This document shows positions 15,818-25,552 of a stretch of 54,503 bases of DNA, in pieces. Position 1 is the first letter of the stretch, and every line of letters begins with the position of its first letter. Position numbers and translations under genes: made by a program. Origin of the DNA: Anabaena lutea FACHB-196. GTDB taxonomy: Bacteria; Cyanobacteriota; Cyanobacteriia; Cyanobacteriales; Nostocaceae. The notes beneath the pieces were generated by a model. The model worked only from the letters and a program-made list of their open reading frames with translations, was not told the origin of the DNA and ran no database searches. The stretch is from assembly GCF_014698305.1 (NCBI RefSeq), contig NZ_JACJST010000032.1, positions 1 through 54,503 on the forward strand, read 5' to 3'.

Positions 15818-16912
15818 CTAGTAAGTTTGCTTGAGTGTTTCTTGAATTGAACCTAAATTTTGGTAAATCTCAATTAGTTGATGAGATTTTGTTTTTCTCT
15901 CTGCCAAAATAACTTTTAGCGGTGTTAAAAGTTCAATATCTGGGTCATTTGTCAAAGCAACTTCCGCAGCTTGTAAAAGCTTGGTTGCATTGACAAAAAT
16001 ATCCTGATTGTCAAATCCTGATTTGGCTGAAATTTGGTGCAAAGCAGCATCAGGTGTAGTCGCTCGACCATGCAAAGTTTGGTCTAAAATTAGACCTTTT
16101 AATAAAGCTAGTAAACCAGCATAAATAGAAAAGTCATCACAACTATCGCAAGCTTTAAATTCTATACGTCCTATCTCGGCGGGAATGCGGGCAACTTTGG
16201 TCAATGAAGGTATACTTTTAATCAGTTGTTCTTCTTTTTCTACAAAAACTAATGTTGCTGATCTTTTGCCTGTTCTGATAAATGTTCTAACTGATAAACC
16301 TTCCCACAAACCTCCATTATAAAAAGGCGAACTATAACTAAAAGGAACAATATAGGGACTGTAATAAGTTAGTTTTTTACCCATATCAATTACATCTTCA
16401 ATAGGTAAATCTGCTACAGAAATATTTAAATCTGGTCCATAGGAAACCATATAAATATTGGCAGTTTGTTCATCAGGATAAGCTTGTAATTGCTTGATTT
16501 CAAAAGCATTCAATGGCGGTTCTGGCTCAAAAACGCAGGTATAAGGATTAAAACTGACTAAAATCGGTGTAAAACCAAAACTAGCCGCTACCTCACCCAG
16601 GAGATTAAAACTTTCTGTTAATTCATTAATTGCACTTTGAATATCAGAATGTATGGTTGTTCTAATTTCGATACCTTTGGCTGCACAATCAATTACCACT
16701 TCTGAATCAGCAAATCTTTCAAATCCCTCAATATACCACCGCTTCTTTTTAATGCCAGCATCGCCTACTCGCAGTTGTGGGTAATCATGAGGGTATGTGG
16801 GTAGCCTGTCCACAATTTGTTGAAAATCAGCAAATTTCGTACAAGAGAAATCAGCAAATTTTCCTTCATGGTTAAGGAAAGCAACTTCATGTTCAATACC
16901 GAAATAAAACAT
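15818..16912 (-). CDS. GCS2-family glutamate-cysteine ligase-like carboxylate-amine ligase
   Basis: A 364-residue protein starting MFYFGIEHEVAFLN, the FGIEHE strand typical of the glutamate-cysteine ligase superfamily, in which Glu residues bind the metal-ATP. Further landmarks are IEIRTTIHSDI, ILVSFNPYTCVFEPEPP, VRTFIRTGKRSATLVF and RIEFKACDSCDDFSIYAG. Cyanobacteria also have a longer, better characterised GshA, so this paralogue may ligate other substrates. I chose ATG 16912. The frame extends to 16996 only by translating a GGTGACA tandem array that abuts the start and leaves no ribosome site. It converges on ftsI. Confidence 0.7.
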   Translation of the reverse strand: MFYFGIEHEVAFLNHEGKFADFSCTKFADFQQIVDRLPTYPHDYPQLRVGDAGIKKKRWYIEGFERFADSEVVIDCAAKGIEIRTTIHSDIQSAINELTESFNLLGEVAASFGFTPILVSFNPYTCVFEPEPPLNAFEIKQLQAYPDEQTANIYMVSYGPDLNISVADLPIEDVIDMGKKLTYYSPYIVPFSYSSPFYNGGLWEGLSVRTFIRTGKRSATLVFVEKEEQLIKSIPSLTKVARIPAEIGRIEFKACDSCDDFSIYAGLLALLKGLILDQTLHGRATTPDAALHQISAKSGFDNQDIFVNATKLLQAAEVALTNDPDIELLTPLKVILAERKTKSHQLIEIYQNLGSIQETLKQTY

Positions 16913-16919
16913 AAGAAAA

Positions 16920-16954
16920 GGTGACAGGTGACAGGTGACAGGTGACAGGTGACA
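16920..16954. repeat. GGTGACA heptamer array (5 copies) in the ligase leader
   Basis: Five perfect GGTGACA units begin 8 bp upstream of the ATG of the GCS2-family gene. The same heptamer occurs in the opposite orientation at 23218-23252, also in five copies. Confidence 0.95.
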
Positions 16955-17111
16955 GCGTTGAAAGTCCTTGAATATATCATTTTGTTCAAGAGACAATCGC
17001 TGTAGTAAATAGAAAGAATTCTCAATAATCCTCTTCAGACGGATTCTAACGCAAAACTGACGATTAAGGTAGTTTAGTAATGATTGAGAAAATTTTGAGG
17101 CGTGAGTTTTT

Positions 17112-17792
17112 ATGACAAGTGGTGTTCAAAACCCTTACAGTAGCGAACAAATTGCTGCTTGGTTACGTGGACTACTGACTATTGCTTGGTCAGATGGTAA
17201 TTTTGATGCCCAAGAACAACAGTTAATTACCAGCATCACTAAGGATGAATTAGCTCCTTCTCTTAACTGGGATTGTTTAGAGATAATTACACCAGAGGAA
17301 TTAGCTGCTGTATTAGGTAAAGGTACACCAGCAGCGGAAAATTTTTTGCGAACAGCGGTGATGGTAGCGATCGCAGATGGAACATATTCTCCCAGCGAAG
17401 AGGAACTTCTGCAACAATTTTGCCAAGCCTTGGAACTGCAAACAGAAGCCCTAGCAGCCCTGGGTCATACCCTAGAAGATACAGAACAAGCAGAAAGCCC
17501 CGTCTCAACTGTTTCTGCACTCACAGCACCCCCACCAGACGCACTACGCCCCATGCGCGAATGGTTAGACGGGTTAGATATTCAAGATCCCAGAGTTGCT
17601 AGATTTTTGTGTAAAATGATTCCCTCTCAATGTCCTTTTGAGCGAGATGTCACTCTCTTTGGACGGAAGATAGTTCACATCCCACCGATGTGTAAAATTA
17701 ACCCATTGTATGAACAATTGGTAGGTTTACGCTTCCGCGCCTTGTCTTACCTCGCAGATGACTGTGGTGAGGATATTTCACCTTATATTTAA
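17112..17792 (+). CDS. TerB-like protein with Mo-dependent nitrogenase C-terminal domain
   Basis: A 226-residue protein of two parts. Residues about 10-110 resemble the TerB helical domain (AWLRGLLTIAWSDGNFDAQEQQLI and MVAIADGTYSPSEEELL, each with acidic metal-binding-like patterns). Residues about 150-222 match the domain labelled 'Mo-dependent nitrogenase C-terminus' (REWLDGLDIQDPRVARFLCKMIPSQCPFERD, then FRALSYLADDC). That name is historical: the domain occurs widely in cyanobacteria, including ones that do not fix nitrogen, and no nif gene is nearby. Role unknown; a stress or envelope function is suggested only by TerB. obgE follows on the same strand after 105 bp. Confidence 0.75.
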   Translation: MTSGVQNPYSSEQIAAWLRGLLTIAWSDGNFDAQEQQLITSITKDELAPSLNWDCLEIITPEELAAVLGKGTPAAENFLRTAVMVAIADGTYSPSEEELLQQFCQALELQTEALAALGHTLEDTEQAESPVSTVSALTAPPPDALRPMREWLDGLDIQDPRVARFLCKMIPSQCPFERDVTLFGRKIVHIPPMCKINPLYEQLVGLRFRALSYLADDCGEDISPYI

Positions 17793-17846
17793 GTGCTGAG
17801 TGCTGAGGATTGAGTTACAAGTAAAGAATGAGGAATTTAAAGTTAA

Positions 17847-18926
<1,080 letters not shown>

Positions 18927-19033
18927 TTAATGGGTTGATTTTTTTGAGTAAAGTAACAAAAGTTCTGTTAACTGACTCAAAATGTCAAACTAGGTTTTAT
19001 ACTAGTTCAGCTATCTAGTTTGAGGGTTCCGGT

Positions 19034-19213
19034 ATGTCTGGAACTTCTCAGCGTTTAGCGACTAGAATTAGAACTAAACACCGCATGAATCTTGCTGCTA
19101 TTTTCAAAGACTCTAATTACAAGATTGCTCAATTTACACCCCAAGAAATTGATACTTTGGAGAAATCCATTTTTATCAAGCAAACCAAAAGCGGGAATGT
19201 TGCTTATATTTAA
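19034..19213 (+). pseudogene. Restriction-enzyme-like N-terminal fragment
   Basis: A 59-codon piece starting MSGTSQRLATRIR and ending IFIKQTKSGNVAYI before TAA. The segment FTPQEIDTLEKSIFIKQTKSGNVAYI recalls the N-terminal domain of type I restriction (HsdR-like) proteins, where the sequence normally continues for hundreds of residues. It stops just as the S-subunit remnant begins in another frame near 19198. This is best read as debris of a deleted type I restriction-modification locus. Confidence 0.4.
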
Positions 19214-19605
19214 GAACAAATGTTTATTTAAAACACGAAAAAGCTTTAGCTAGTAACCATGTTAATATTTTGAAAATTCATGAAAAAAATCCAGTGTATG
19301 TAGGTTTTGTGATGAATTCTATTATTGGTAGACTGCAAACTGAACAGATAAGCACTGGTACTGCACAAGCAGAACTTTATCGTAAAGATATAGAAAGTTT
19401 TTTAATTCCTTTCATATCTAAAGATAAGCAAGAGGAAGTTATTAATTATTATGTCAACTCTCTCTATTTAAAAGAAACCTCTCATCAAATTCTAGAAATT
19501 GCTAAAATAGGAGTAGAGAAAGCCATAGAAACCGACGAAACCACAGCTACAGCTTGGATAAATCAACAACTTGCAGCCTTGGGTATTAATTCCCTCGATG
19601 AATAA
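19195..19605 (+). pseudogene. Type I restriction-modification S-subunit, C-terminal fragment
   Basis: The frame is recognisable from about 19198 (CLYLRTNVYLKHEKALASNH), before the TTG at 19270, and runs through VNILKIHEKNPVYVGFVMNS, IGRLQTEQISTGTAQAELYR and DIESFLIPFI to WINQQLAALGINSLDE. This is the C-terminal part of an HsdS-type specificity subunit (second target-recognition domain and the following helix). The N-terminal two thirds and any hsdM or hsdR are missing. It probably cannot function. Confidence 0.7.
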
Positions 19606-19625
19606 AATCTGAATGAGGTAAAACC

Positions 19626-19919
19626 ATGACAGCTAAAGAACGACTAATCAGAGAAATCGAACAAACGCCAGAAAATCTCATTGAAGAATTGTTGGATTTT
19701 TTATTATTTGCTAAAAATAGAAGAAATCAACAAGCTAATGAGTCTAATTCTGCTAATCAATTAACTATAAAATCTAGAGAACAGCAACAGAAAAGTAAAC
19801 CAATTTGGGAAATATTTGAAGAAGCTAATCAAGATTTACCAGAAGAAGTTATTGCCAAATTACCTACAGATGGTGCAGCACAAGTTGATCATTATCTTTA
19901 TGGTAAACCCAAACAATAA
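19626..19919 (+). CDS. DUF2281-like antitoxin candidate paired with a truncated PIN toxin
   Basis: A 97-residue protein. The N-terminus TAKERLIREIEQTPENLIEELLDFLLFAK resembles the DUF2281 helical region found in antitoxin-like cyanobacterial proteins; the middle is Gln/Ser-rich, and the C-terminus (WEIFEEANQDLPEEVIAKLPTDG, then QVDHYLYGKPK) is the usual tail of antitoxins paired with PIN-domain toxins. A PIN toxin start codon follows 3 bp later but its frame stops after 21 codons, so this would be an orphan antitoxin. Confidence 0.65.
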   Translation: MTAKERLIREIEQTPENLIEELLDFLLFAKNRRNQQANESNSANQLTIKSREQQQKSKPIWEIFEEANQDLPEEVIAKLPTDGAAQVDHYLYGKPKQ

Positions 19920-19921
19920 TT

Positions 19922-19987
19922 ATGAAAACATTATTCGTAGATACTTTTTACTGGGTTGCTTTATTTAATCCTAAAGTTGAAGAGTAA
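19922..19987 (+). pseudogene. Truncated PIN-domain (VapC-like) toxin, first 21 codons
   Basis: MKTLFVDTFYWVALFNPKVEE followed by TAA. The segment LFVDTFYWVALFNP is the first strand of a PIN domain, with its catalytic Asp at residue 7. The remaining roughly 110 residues, with the other acidic residues, are gone; downstream DNA is non-coding up to 20073. The antitoxin-like gene ends 2 bp upstream. Confidence 0.75.
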
Positions 19988-20072
19988 ATTTTTCTCCAAA
20001 CCCAATTAATTCTGAGATAATATAAATATCCAAGTATATACTGCCCCACAACTACCTAAATACTATCATCCT

Positions 20073-20297
20073 ATGTCAGATCAAATTTACAATATCACAG
20101 TAGAAAACCAAGACCTGATCATCAGGTTCAAAAAAGATATTATTGAGCTAGATACTCTCAAGAAATTTTTAGATTATCTTGAGTTAGAGTCTTTCAGAAA
20201 AAAAAGCAGTATGACAATAGCACAAGCTGAAGCTTTAGCTAAGGAAATTGATATTGATGTATGGTCAAATATCAAACATAAATTTGTTGGAGAGTAA
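20073..20297 (+). CDS. Antitoxin-like small protein upstream of a PIN toxin
   Basis: A 74-residue protein (MSDQIYNITVENQDLIIRFK, later MTIAQAEALAKEIDIDVWSN) ending 3 bp before the PIN-domain gene. Size, position and an N-terminal strand region followed by amphipathic helices fit a type II antitoxin that binds the toxin through its C-terminus. I do not recognise a named antitoxin family. It is low in GC, like the rest of this island. Confidence 0.65.
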   Translation: MSDQIYNITVENQDLIIRFKKDIIELDTLKKFLDYLELESFRKKSSMTIAQAEALAKEIDIDVWSNIKHKFVGE

Positions 20298-20300
20298 CTA

Positions 20301-20726
20301 GTGTCTAGAAACCAGCCAATTATTGTTGATACAAATATTTTATTTTCTGCGTTACTCAACAGCCAATCTAGTTTTGCTAACCTCCTCTTTCAAGGAGAAT
20401 ATAGTTATTATATCTGTGAGCTAGTATTGGTAGAGTTATTTAAGCGTAAAGAAAAGATAATCAAAGTTAGTCAGTTATCTGAAAACGAAATAGTGCGAAT
20501 TTACCAAATATTACTACAACGACTCAATCTCTATAAAGAAGACTTAATTGCACCTGATAACCGAGCAGCAGCTTATGCTTTATGTAAAGATGTTGATGAA
20601 AGTGACACTCCCCATGTTGCTTTAACATTGGAATTAGAAGGCTTATTGTGGACAGGAGATAAAAAATTGAAAGAAGGATTAATTAAAAAAGGCTTTGAAA
20701 AATTCTTTGAACCCAATAGTTTTTAA
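20301..20726 (+). CDS. PIN-domain toxin (VapC-type ribonuclease)
   Basis: A 141-residue PIN-domain protein. IIVDTNILFSALL carries the first catalytic Asp (about residue 9); VLVELFKRKEK gives the conserved Glu; DVDESDTPHVALTLELEG and LWTGDKKLKEGL give the late acidic residues. All positions expected for a Mg-dependent endoribonuclease are present, so this copy looks intact. Start is GTG 20301, 3 bp after the antitoxin stop, suggesting coupling. Targets are unknown. Confidence 0.85.
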   Translation: MSRNQPIIVDTNILFSALLNSQSSFANLLFQGEYSYYICELVLVELFKRKEKIIKVSQLSENEIVRIYQILLQRLNLYKEDLIAPDNRAAAYALCKDVDESDTPHVALTLELEGLLWTGDKKLKEGLIKKGFEKFFEPNSF

Positions 20727-20787
20727 TGACTGAAGCTAAATAAATTCACCTCATTTCTATTATAACCTTCTTGCAGAAGAAAATATC

Positions 20788-21372
20788 ATGACTACTGCAC
20801 AAGAAACACGCTACTATTCATCTGAAGAATATTTAGAACTAGAAGTAAATTCAGATATACGTCACGAATATATTGATGGATTAATTATACCCATGACCGG
20901 CGGAACACCAGATCACAACCAAGTTGCTGGCAATTTTTATGCTGTACTAAATTTTGCTCTTAAACGTCAACCTTATCGAGTCTTTGTTACAGATCAACGG
21001 CTTTGGATTCCTAACAGACGCATTCACACTTATCCTGATATTATGGTTGTCCAAACTCCATTAGTTTTTGAAGAAGGAAGAAAAGACACTATTACTAACC
21101 CGGTGATGATTGCTGAAGTATTATCAACATCTACTAAAAGTTATGATAAAGATGAAAAATTTGCTGCTTATCGAACTATTCCTAGCTTTCAAGAATATAT
21201 TTTAATTGACCAATATACAATGCACGTTGAGCAATTCTACAAAGCTGATAATAACAAATGGATTTTTTCAGAATATTCAGATAGTCATGATTCTTTAAAT
21301 TTAGCTTCTGTAGCTTGTCAAATTTTGCTGGAAGATATCTATGATAAAGTGGATTTTGATGTGAAAGAATGA
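20788..21372 (+). CDS. Uma2-family putative endonuclease
   Basis: A 194-residue Uma2 (DUF820) protein of the PD-(D/E)xK superfamily, which is greatly expanded in cyanobacteria. Typical landmarks are YSSEEYLELEV, EYIDGLIIPMTGGTPDHNQV, the active region YPDIMVVQTPLV with Asp, VMIAEVLSTSTKSYDKDEKF with Glu, YRTIPSFQEYILIDQ and HVEQFYKA. The length is normal. It lies at the end of the toxin/restriction island. The biological role of the family is unresolved. Confidence 0.88.
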   Translation: MTTAQETRYYSSEEYLELEVNSDIRHEYIDGLIIPMTGGTPDHNQVAGNFYAVLNFALKRQPYRVFVTDQRLWIPNRRIHTYPDIMVVQTPLVFEEGRKDTITNPVMIAEVLSTSTKSYDKDEKFAAYRTIPSFQEYILIDQYTMHVEQFYKADNNKWIFSEYSDSHDSLNLASVACQILLEDIYDKVDFDVKE

Positions 21373-21446
21373 ATCTCGCGCAAAGTTTTTATTATTGAAT
21401 TTTCATGATTCGGACAGGCAAGATGCCCGTCCCACAAGAGTTTTAT

Positions 21447-22577
21447 TTACACTTTAATAAACCAGCGTTTCTGATACATCAAAACTGCTACACCGTACCA
21501 AAATAACACAGTAACAATCCCAAATAGAAATGAGCCATTGAAATTTCCTGCCCAAGATGCAAAGATATTTTGGTAAATCCAATTATAGATACTAATGGCT
21601 GTTTCACCTGTACCAAGTTGGGTTTTTGCTGTGATTTTGATTAACAAGACAGATGCAACAAAAAGAGCGATCGCATTTAATCCCATAATTTCAAACGGTT
21701 TACTCCAGCGTTTTATTAACCTCACTTCTATCATTTCATAACAAGCGGCTAATAACATTAACGCCCAACCAACAGTAAATACAACATAGGAACTTGTCCA
21801 TAGTTTTTTATTAATGGGAAATGCTACATCCCAAATAATCGCAATTACTAAACAACACAAACCAAATAAAACTAAATCCATGCTGGTTTGTGAATTAGCC
21901 TGTTTTTTCTCTTTTATCCAATCCCCAGCGAAATAACCAGCCAAAACACTAACTATCGCCGGAATAGTACTGAAAAGTCCTTCTGGATCTCCCAGATAAT
22001 TAAACCCATCACCTTTATATAAATGTGCTTTAGGAATAATTAATCTGTCAATAAATGCGCCAAAATTACCTTCCCGCGTTAACACTCCCGCACCATATTC
22101 GGGAACAGGAACATACATCATTGTTAACCAATAACCAAGAAGTAACACCCCTGCTAATATCCATTGACTTTTGCGGGGTAGTTTTAAAACTATCAAAGAT
22201 GCGAAAAGGTAACTTAAGCTAATCCGTTGTAATACCCCCATTAAGCGAATGCTACTTAAGTCAAAAGTCCAAACACCTTGATTCCAAAAGCCGTTAAGTA
22301 GCAATCCTAAAATAAAGAGAATTACAGCACGACGGAGAATACGTAAGTAAACTGCTTGAGTGGGTTTATTATCTGCGGTGTACTTTGATAGTGAAAAAGT
22401 CATTGCTACACCGACAATGAACAAAAAGAAAGGAAATACTAAATCAGTTGGTGTACAACCGTTCCATTCAGCATGATCTAAAAGGGAATATTTATCGTCT
22501 GCGACTCCCACCATATTGACGAGAATCATACCCGCAATGGTGATACCGCGAAAAACATCAAGTGAAGTCAGGCGCAT
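21447..22577 (-). CDS. DUF5009/HGSNAT-like multi-pass acyltransferase-type membrane protein
   Basis: A 376-residue integral membrane protein with about ten hydrophobic helices. It starts MRLTSLDVFRGITIAGMILV and has DLVFPFFLFIVGVAMTFSLS, the signature of the COG4299 family related to heparan-alpha-glucosaminide N-acetyltransferase. Such proteins are thought to move acyl groups across the membrane onto sugars. The substrate is unknown. It converges on the Uma2 gene and is divergent from the peroxiredoxin gene. Confidence 0.82.
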   Translation of the reverse strand: MRLTSLDVFRGITIAGMILVNMVGVADDKYSLLDHAEWNGCTPTDLVFPFFLFIVGVAMTFSLSKYTADNKPTQAVYLRILRRAVILFILGLLLNGFWNQGVWTFDLSSIRLMGVLQRISLSYLFASLIVLKLPRKSQWILAGVLLLGYWLTMMYVPVPEYGAGVLTREGNFGAFIDRLIIPKAHLYKGDGFNYLGDPEGLFSTIPAIVSVLAGYFAGDWIKEKKQANSQTSMDLVLFGLCCLVIAIIWDVAFPINKKLWTSSYVVFTVGWALMLLAACYEMIEVRLIKRWSKPFEIMGLNAIALFVASVLLIKITAKTQLGTGETAISIYNWIYQNIFASWAGNFNGSFLFGIVTVLFWYGVAVLMYQKRWFIKV

Positions 22578-22681
22578 AGGCGGAATTTTGTCTTTGATGA
22601 CTATCTACCCTACCCTGCCTGATGCACGTTATCAAGGAAAATGTATGGACTAGGTTACAAGGTAAAATTTTATTAAGTAAT

Positions 22682-22702
22682 GTTTGAATTTTGAATTTTT
22701 TA
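22682..22702. repeat. TTTTGAA heptamer repeat before the PrxQ gene
   Basis: About two and a half copies of TTTGAAT/TTTTGAA end 3 bp before the ATG of the peroxiredoxin gene. This occupies the position of the ribosome binding site. The same heptamer family is at 11506-11537. Confidence 0.75.
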
Positions 22703-22704
22703 AT

Positions 22705-23166
22705 ATGGCTATCAAAGTTGGAGATACTGCGCCTGATTTTAACCTACCGGCCCAAAACGGTTCTCAAGTCAGCCTGAGAGATTTTCGTGGTAAACAGGCT
22801 GTTGTTCTTTATTTTTATCCTAAGGACGATACACCAGGATGCACTATGGAATCTTGCGCGTTTCGAGATCAATATGAAGTGTTTAAAGCCGCTGGTGCTG
22901 AAGTTATCGGCGTAAGTGGCGATTCTCAAGAGTCTCACCAGCAATTTGCAGCCAAGCACAATTTACCTTTTACACTGTTAAGTGATAAAGGCGACCAAGT
23001 GCGGAAACAATACGGTGCAACTACCGCTTTTGGTTTTATCCCCGGCCGGGTGACTTATGTAATTGACCAAAACGGTATTGTTCAATATGTGTTTGATTCC
23101 ATGTTGAACTTTAAAGGTCACGTTGAGGAAACCTTGAAAACGTTGCAACAATTGGCTGCAAAGTAA
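22705..23166 (+). CDS. Peroxiredoxin Q / bacterioferritin comigratory protein (thioredoxin-dependent)
   Basis: A 153-residue peroxiredoxin that reduces hydroperoxides. The motif YPKDDTPGCTMESCAFRD gives peroxidatic Cys46 and resolving Cys51, five residues apart, the pattern of atypical 2-Cys PrxQ. GVSGDSQESHQQFAAKHNLPF and GFIPGRVTYVID follow as expected. I chose ATG 22705 (MAIKVGDTAPDFNLP) over the longer frame from 22684, which is only translated heptamer repeat. Cyanobacteria usually have several PrxQ paralogues, so no specific gene letter is given. Confidence 0.93.
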   Translation: MAIKVGDTAPDFNLPAQNGSQVSLRDFRGKQAVVLYFYPKDDTPGCTMESCAFRDQYEVFKAAGAEVIGVSGDSQESHQQFAAKHNLPFTLLSDKGDQVRKQYGATTAFGFIPGRVTYVIDQNGIVQYVFDSMLNFKGHVEETLKTLQQLAAK

Positions 23167-23217
23167 ATTCCTGGTAACTAGGAAAGGTCAGGTGAGCAGG
23201 GAAGATGAAACTCTTTA

Positions 23218-23252
23218 CTGTCACCTGTCACCTGTCACCTGTCACCTGTCAC
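23218..23252. repeat. CTGTCAC heptamer array (5 copies)
   Basis: Five perfect CTGTCAC units in the 92-bp gap between the convergent PrxQ and lrtA genes. The unit is the reverse complement of the array at 16920-16954. Confidence 0.95.
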
Positions 23253-23258
23253 CTGAAA

Positions 23259-23897
23259 TCAAGCTTTAGACTTTTCTGGTACGGCAACGTTGGCTGTTTT
23301 GCCATTTTTACCGTTGGTGTGACCGTTACCGTTGCGGGGTTGAATCACACCATAACCGCCGTGATTACGTTCGTAAATGACGTTTATCTCTCCTGTTTCG
23401 GCATTACGGAACATATAAAAGTCGTGTCCCACGAGTTGCAGTTGTTCTTGGGCTTCTGCAAGAGTCATGGGGGGCATAGAAAAATATTTGGTGCGGACGA
23501 CTTCTCCTGGTAGTTCGGGAGTGCGATCGCCTATTAAGTCTGCTGCTACTGGTTCTGGAACTACTACGTCAGTAGTTGATATCGGTTGGGTTTTGTGGTC
23601 TTGACGACGTTCTTTATATTTACGCAGTTGACGGGCTATTTTATCTGCAACCAAGTCAATACTGGCATATAAGTTTTCGCTGCTTTCCTCCGCCCGGATG
23701 ATGCTCCCATTGGCATAAATAGTTACTTCCGCCGCTTGTTTGGTACTAATTCGGGGATTGCGAGCTACGCTCAAATGGACATCCACTTCATTGGTGATGT
23801 TCTGAAAGTGACTAACTGCTTTTTCAATCTTTTGATGTACATATTCCCGAATCGCATCGGTAATTTCAATATTTTTGCCGTGGATGACAAGCTTCAT
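23259..23897 (-). CDS. hpf: Ribosome hibernation promoting factor, long form (LrtA)
   Basis: A 212-residue long-form HPF, called LrtA (light-repressed transcript) in cyanobacteria. It promotes dimerisation and storage of ribosomes in the dark or in stationary phase. The N-terminal domain (1-100: [39 protein letters not shown]) is the HPF/RaiA fold. The C-terminal dimerisation domain (about 130-185: [53 protein letters not shown]) is complete, followed by a Gly/Asn/Lys tail. ATG 23897 is supported by GGGAGAG just upstream, so six extra codons from 23915 are discarded. Confidence 0.93.
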   Translation of the reverse strand: MKLVIHGKNIEITDAIREYVHQKIEKAVSHFQNITNEVDVHLSVARNPRISTKQAAEVTIYANGSIIRAEESSENLYASIDLVADKIARQLRKYKERRQDHKTQPISTTDVVVPEPVAADLIGDRTPELPGEVVRTKYFSMPPMTLAEAQEQLQLVGHDFYMFRNAETGEINVIYERNHGGYGVIQPRNGNGHTNGKNGKTANVAVPEKSKA

Positions 23898-24526
23898 GTA
23901 AACTCTCCCGCTCAATATTTATTTGATGTGAATTGTGTTTTGTATGAACAGAAATTGCGGTAAGGTCTATTACTGCCGCCAAGACAAATCGTAAACTGCT
24001 ATTAATGTACTACTGTTGCATCGGCTCTCAGGTTGCTGCATCTTTCCTTATAACTACCTCTCGTCTTGATCTAATTTGTTAACCTCTGCGCTGAGTTCCA
24101 ACTGGTTGCTAGACAATTGGATATTCCAAGAAAACCCCTAAATAAAGCCGTGTTACTTATACTGTACCTACTTTGTGAGTTAAAGCAACCTTTATATAAT
24201 TAGGAGTAGTTGCTCTTGTTTTTATTTTGGCAGCTTGCTCACTGTGAATACAAAATACAAGCCTTTGTGAAAGTTTTATCCGGATGTATACAACTCAATT
24301 GAGATCCCATCAGCCAGTGCATTCGTTTCTATTGTCTTGGCGTGATGCTTATTGCAGAGAATTCCTCCCAACACCATTGAGGTTATATATCCAAATTAAC
24401 ACTTTGTGGTTAATATTGCTGATTCCGTTGACGTTCCTTTAAAATCCTTTGCATAGCTTGACATTTGTTGACTAAATTTCTGTGATTTTAAATGTTTTTT
24501 CGTCATTTACCCAATTGATTTTTGAC
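23898..24526. other. Long lrtA leader and divergent region to lipB
   Basis: About 630 bp without a gene between divergent lrtA (minus) and lipB (plus). In Synechococcus PCC 7002 lrtA has an untranslated leader of several hundred bases that affects message stability in light and dark; the spacing here would allow the same, but no structure was worked out. A GTG at 24482 is an alternative lipB start. Confidence 0.5.
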
Positions 24527-25219
24527 ATGATTCATAGTAACGCCAGCAACAAATATCGCTGTTTTTTATATAACCTAGGATTAATGCCGTATTTAAAGTC
24601 TCTTCAATGGCAGCGATCGCTACTCACAGAACGCATCAACAACCCTAACCTAGAAGACGTACTCATTTTGCTGGAGCATCCACCTGTCTATACTTTGGGA
24701 CAAGGAGCCAACCCGGAATTTCTCAAATTTGACCTTGACAAAAGCACGTACGATGTGCATCGAGTTGAACGTGGTGGCGAAGTCACTTACCATTGTCCTG
24801 GGCAACTGGTGGGGTATCCAATTTTAAATCTGCAACATTATCGTCAAGACTTGCATTGGTACTTGCGCCAACTTGAGGAAGTGTTAATTCGCGTTTTAGC
24901 CAATTATGAATTGCAGGGAGAACGCATTCCCGGTTTTACTGGTGTTTGGTTAGAAGGGCGCAAAGTCGCGGCCATAGGGATTAAAGTTAGCCGCTGGATT
25001 ACTATGCACGGTTTTTCCTTAAATGTTTGTCCAGATATGACTGGCTTTGAAAGCATTGTCCCCTGCGGTATTGCTGATAAGTCTGTGGGCAGTTTAGCGG
25101 AATGGATTCCTGGTATCAAATCTCAAGAAGTCCGTTTTTGTGTAGCACGGTGCTTTGCTGAGGTGTTTGATGTTGAATTAGTCGATTCTCAGCCAGAAGG
25201 AATTGTGCTATCTTTGTAA
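24527..25219 (+). CDS. lipB: Octanoyltransferase LipB
   Basis: A cytoplasmic enzyme that moves octanoyl groups from acyl carrier protein to lipoyl domains, the first step of lipoate assembly. The 230-residue form has the signature [20 protein letters not shown] (80-99), the catalytic Lys153 in IGIKV and the acyl-accepting Cys180 in SIVPCGIAD. The start is uncertain: ATG 24527 ([15 protein letters not shown]) or GTG 24482 with 15 more residues; neither has a clear ribosome site. I prefer the ATG because the extra residues look like leader sequence. Confidence 0.93.
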   Translation: MIHSNASNKYRCFLYNLGLMPYLKSLQWQRSLLTERINNPNLEDVLILLEHPPVYTLGQGANPEFLKFDLDKSTYDVHRVERGGEVTYHCPGQLVGYPILNLQHYRQDLHWYLRQLEEVLIRVLANYELQGERIPGFTGVWLEGRKVAAIGIKVSRWITMHGFSLNVCPDMTGFESIVPCGIADKSVGSLAEWIPGIKSQEVRFCVARCFAEVFDVELVDSQPEGIVLSL

Positions 25220-25345
25220 TTTCATTTACTAGTAAATTGTTTTTGAGGATGATGATCTGCGTCACTTATAAATTTCTGTTGTCACACTAAAATATGCTCA
25301 TTTGTCTGCAAATATGTTCACTTAGTGTAAAAATCAACAAAAACA

Positions 25346-25552
25346 GTGCTTGTGAATTACTCAGATAATCTACAGGTAAATTTTTCCTCATACACCTCCC
25401 TCAGAGAACGCGACTGGGAAGCTTTGATATTACTGTTTGATAGAGACGATAGCGATGAAATTGAAGCGGAAATCAAAAGTAAATTGGTGTGGTTAGTACC
25501 AGAACCATGTTGGGAAGATAATCCCTTCGAGTTCTTGCGCGAGTTTCTGTAA
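25346..25552 (+). CDS. Small acidic protein of unknown function
   Basis: A 68-residue frame opening with GTG at 25346 (or GTG 25352, two codons on). It is acidic and has two aromatic, leucine-rich stretches (RERDWEALILLFDRDDSDEI and LVWLVPEPCWEDNPFEFLRE). I do not recognise it. Its stop codon is the first three bases of a 121-bp sequence that is then repeated in tandem (25550-25790). Composition looks coding; expression is unproven. Confidence 0.5.
   Translation: MLVNYSDNLQVNFSSYTSLRERDWEALILLFDRDDSDEIEAEIKSKLVWLVPEPCWEDNPFEFLREFL

Noticed and set aside
17112-17792. Nitrogen-fixation gene
   Set aside because: The nitrogenase label comes only from a domain name; no nif genes or nitrogenase motifs are nearby.
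23205-23513. Plus-strand frame opposite lrtA
   Set aside because: Begins in the CTGTCAC array and is antisense to the well-supported lrtA gene.
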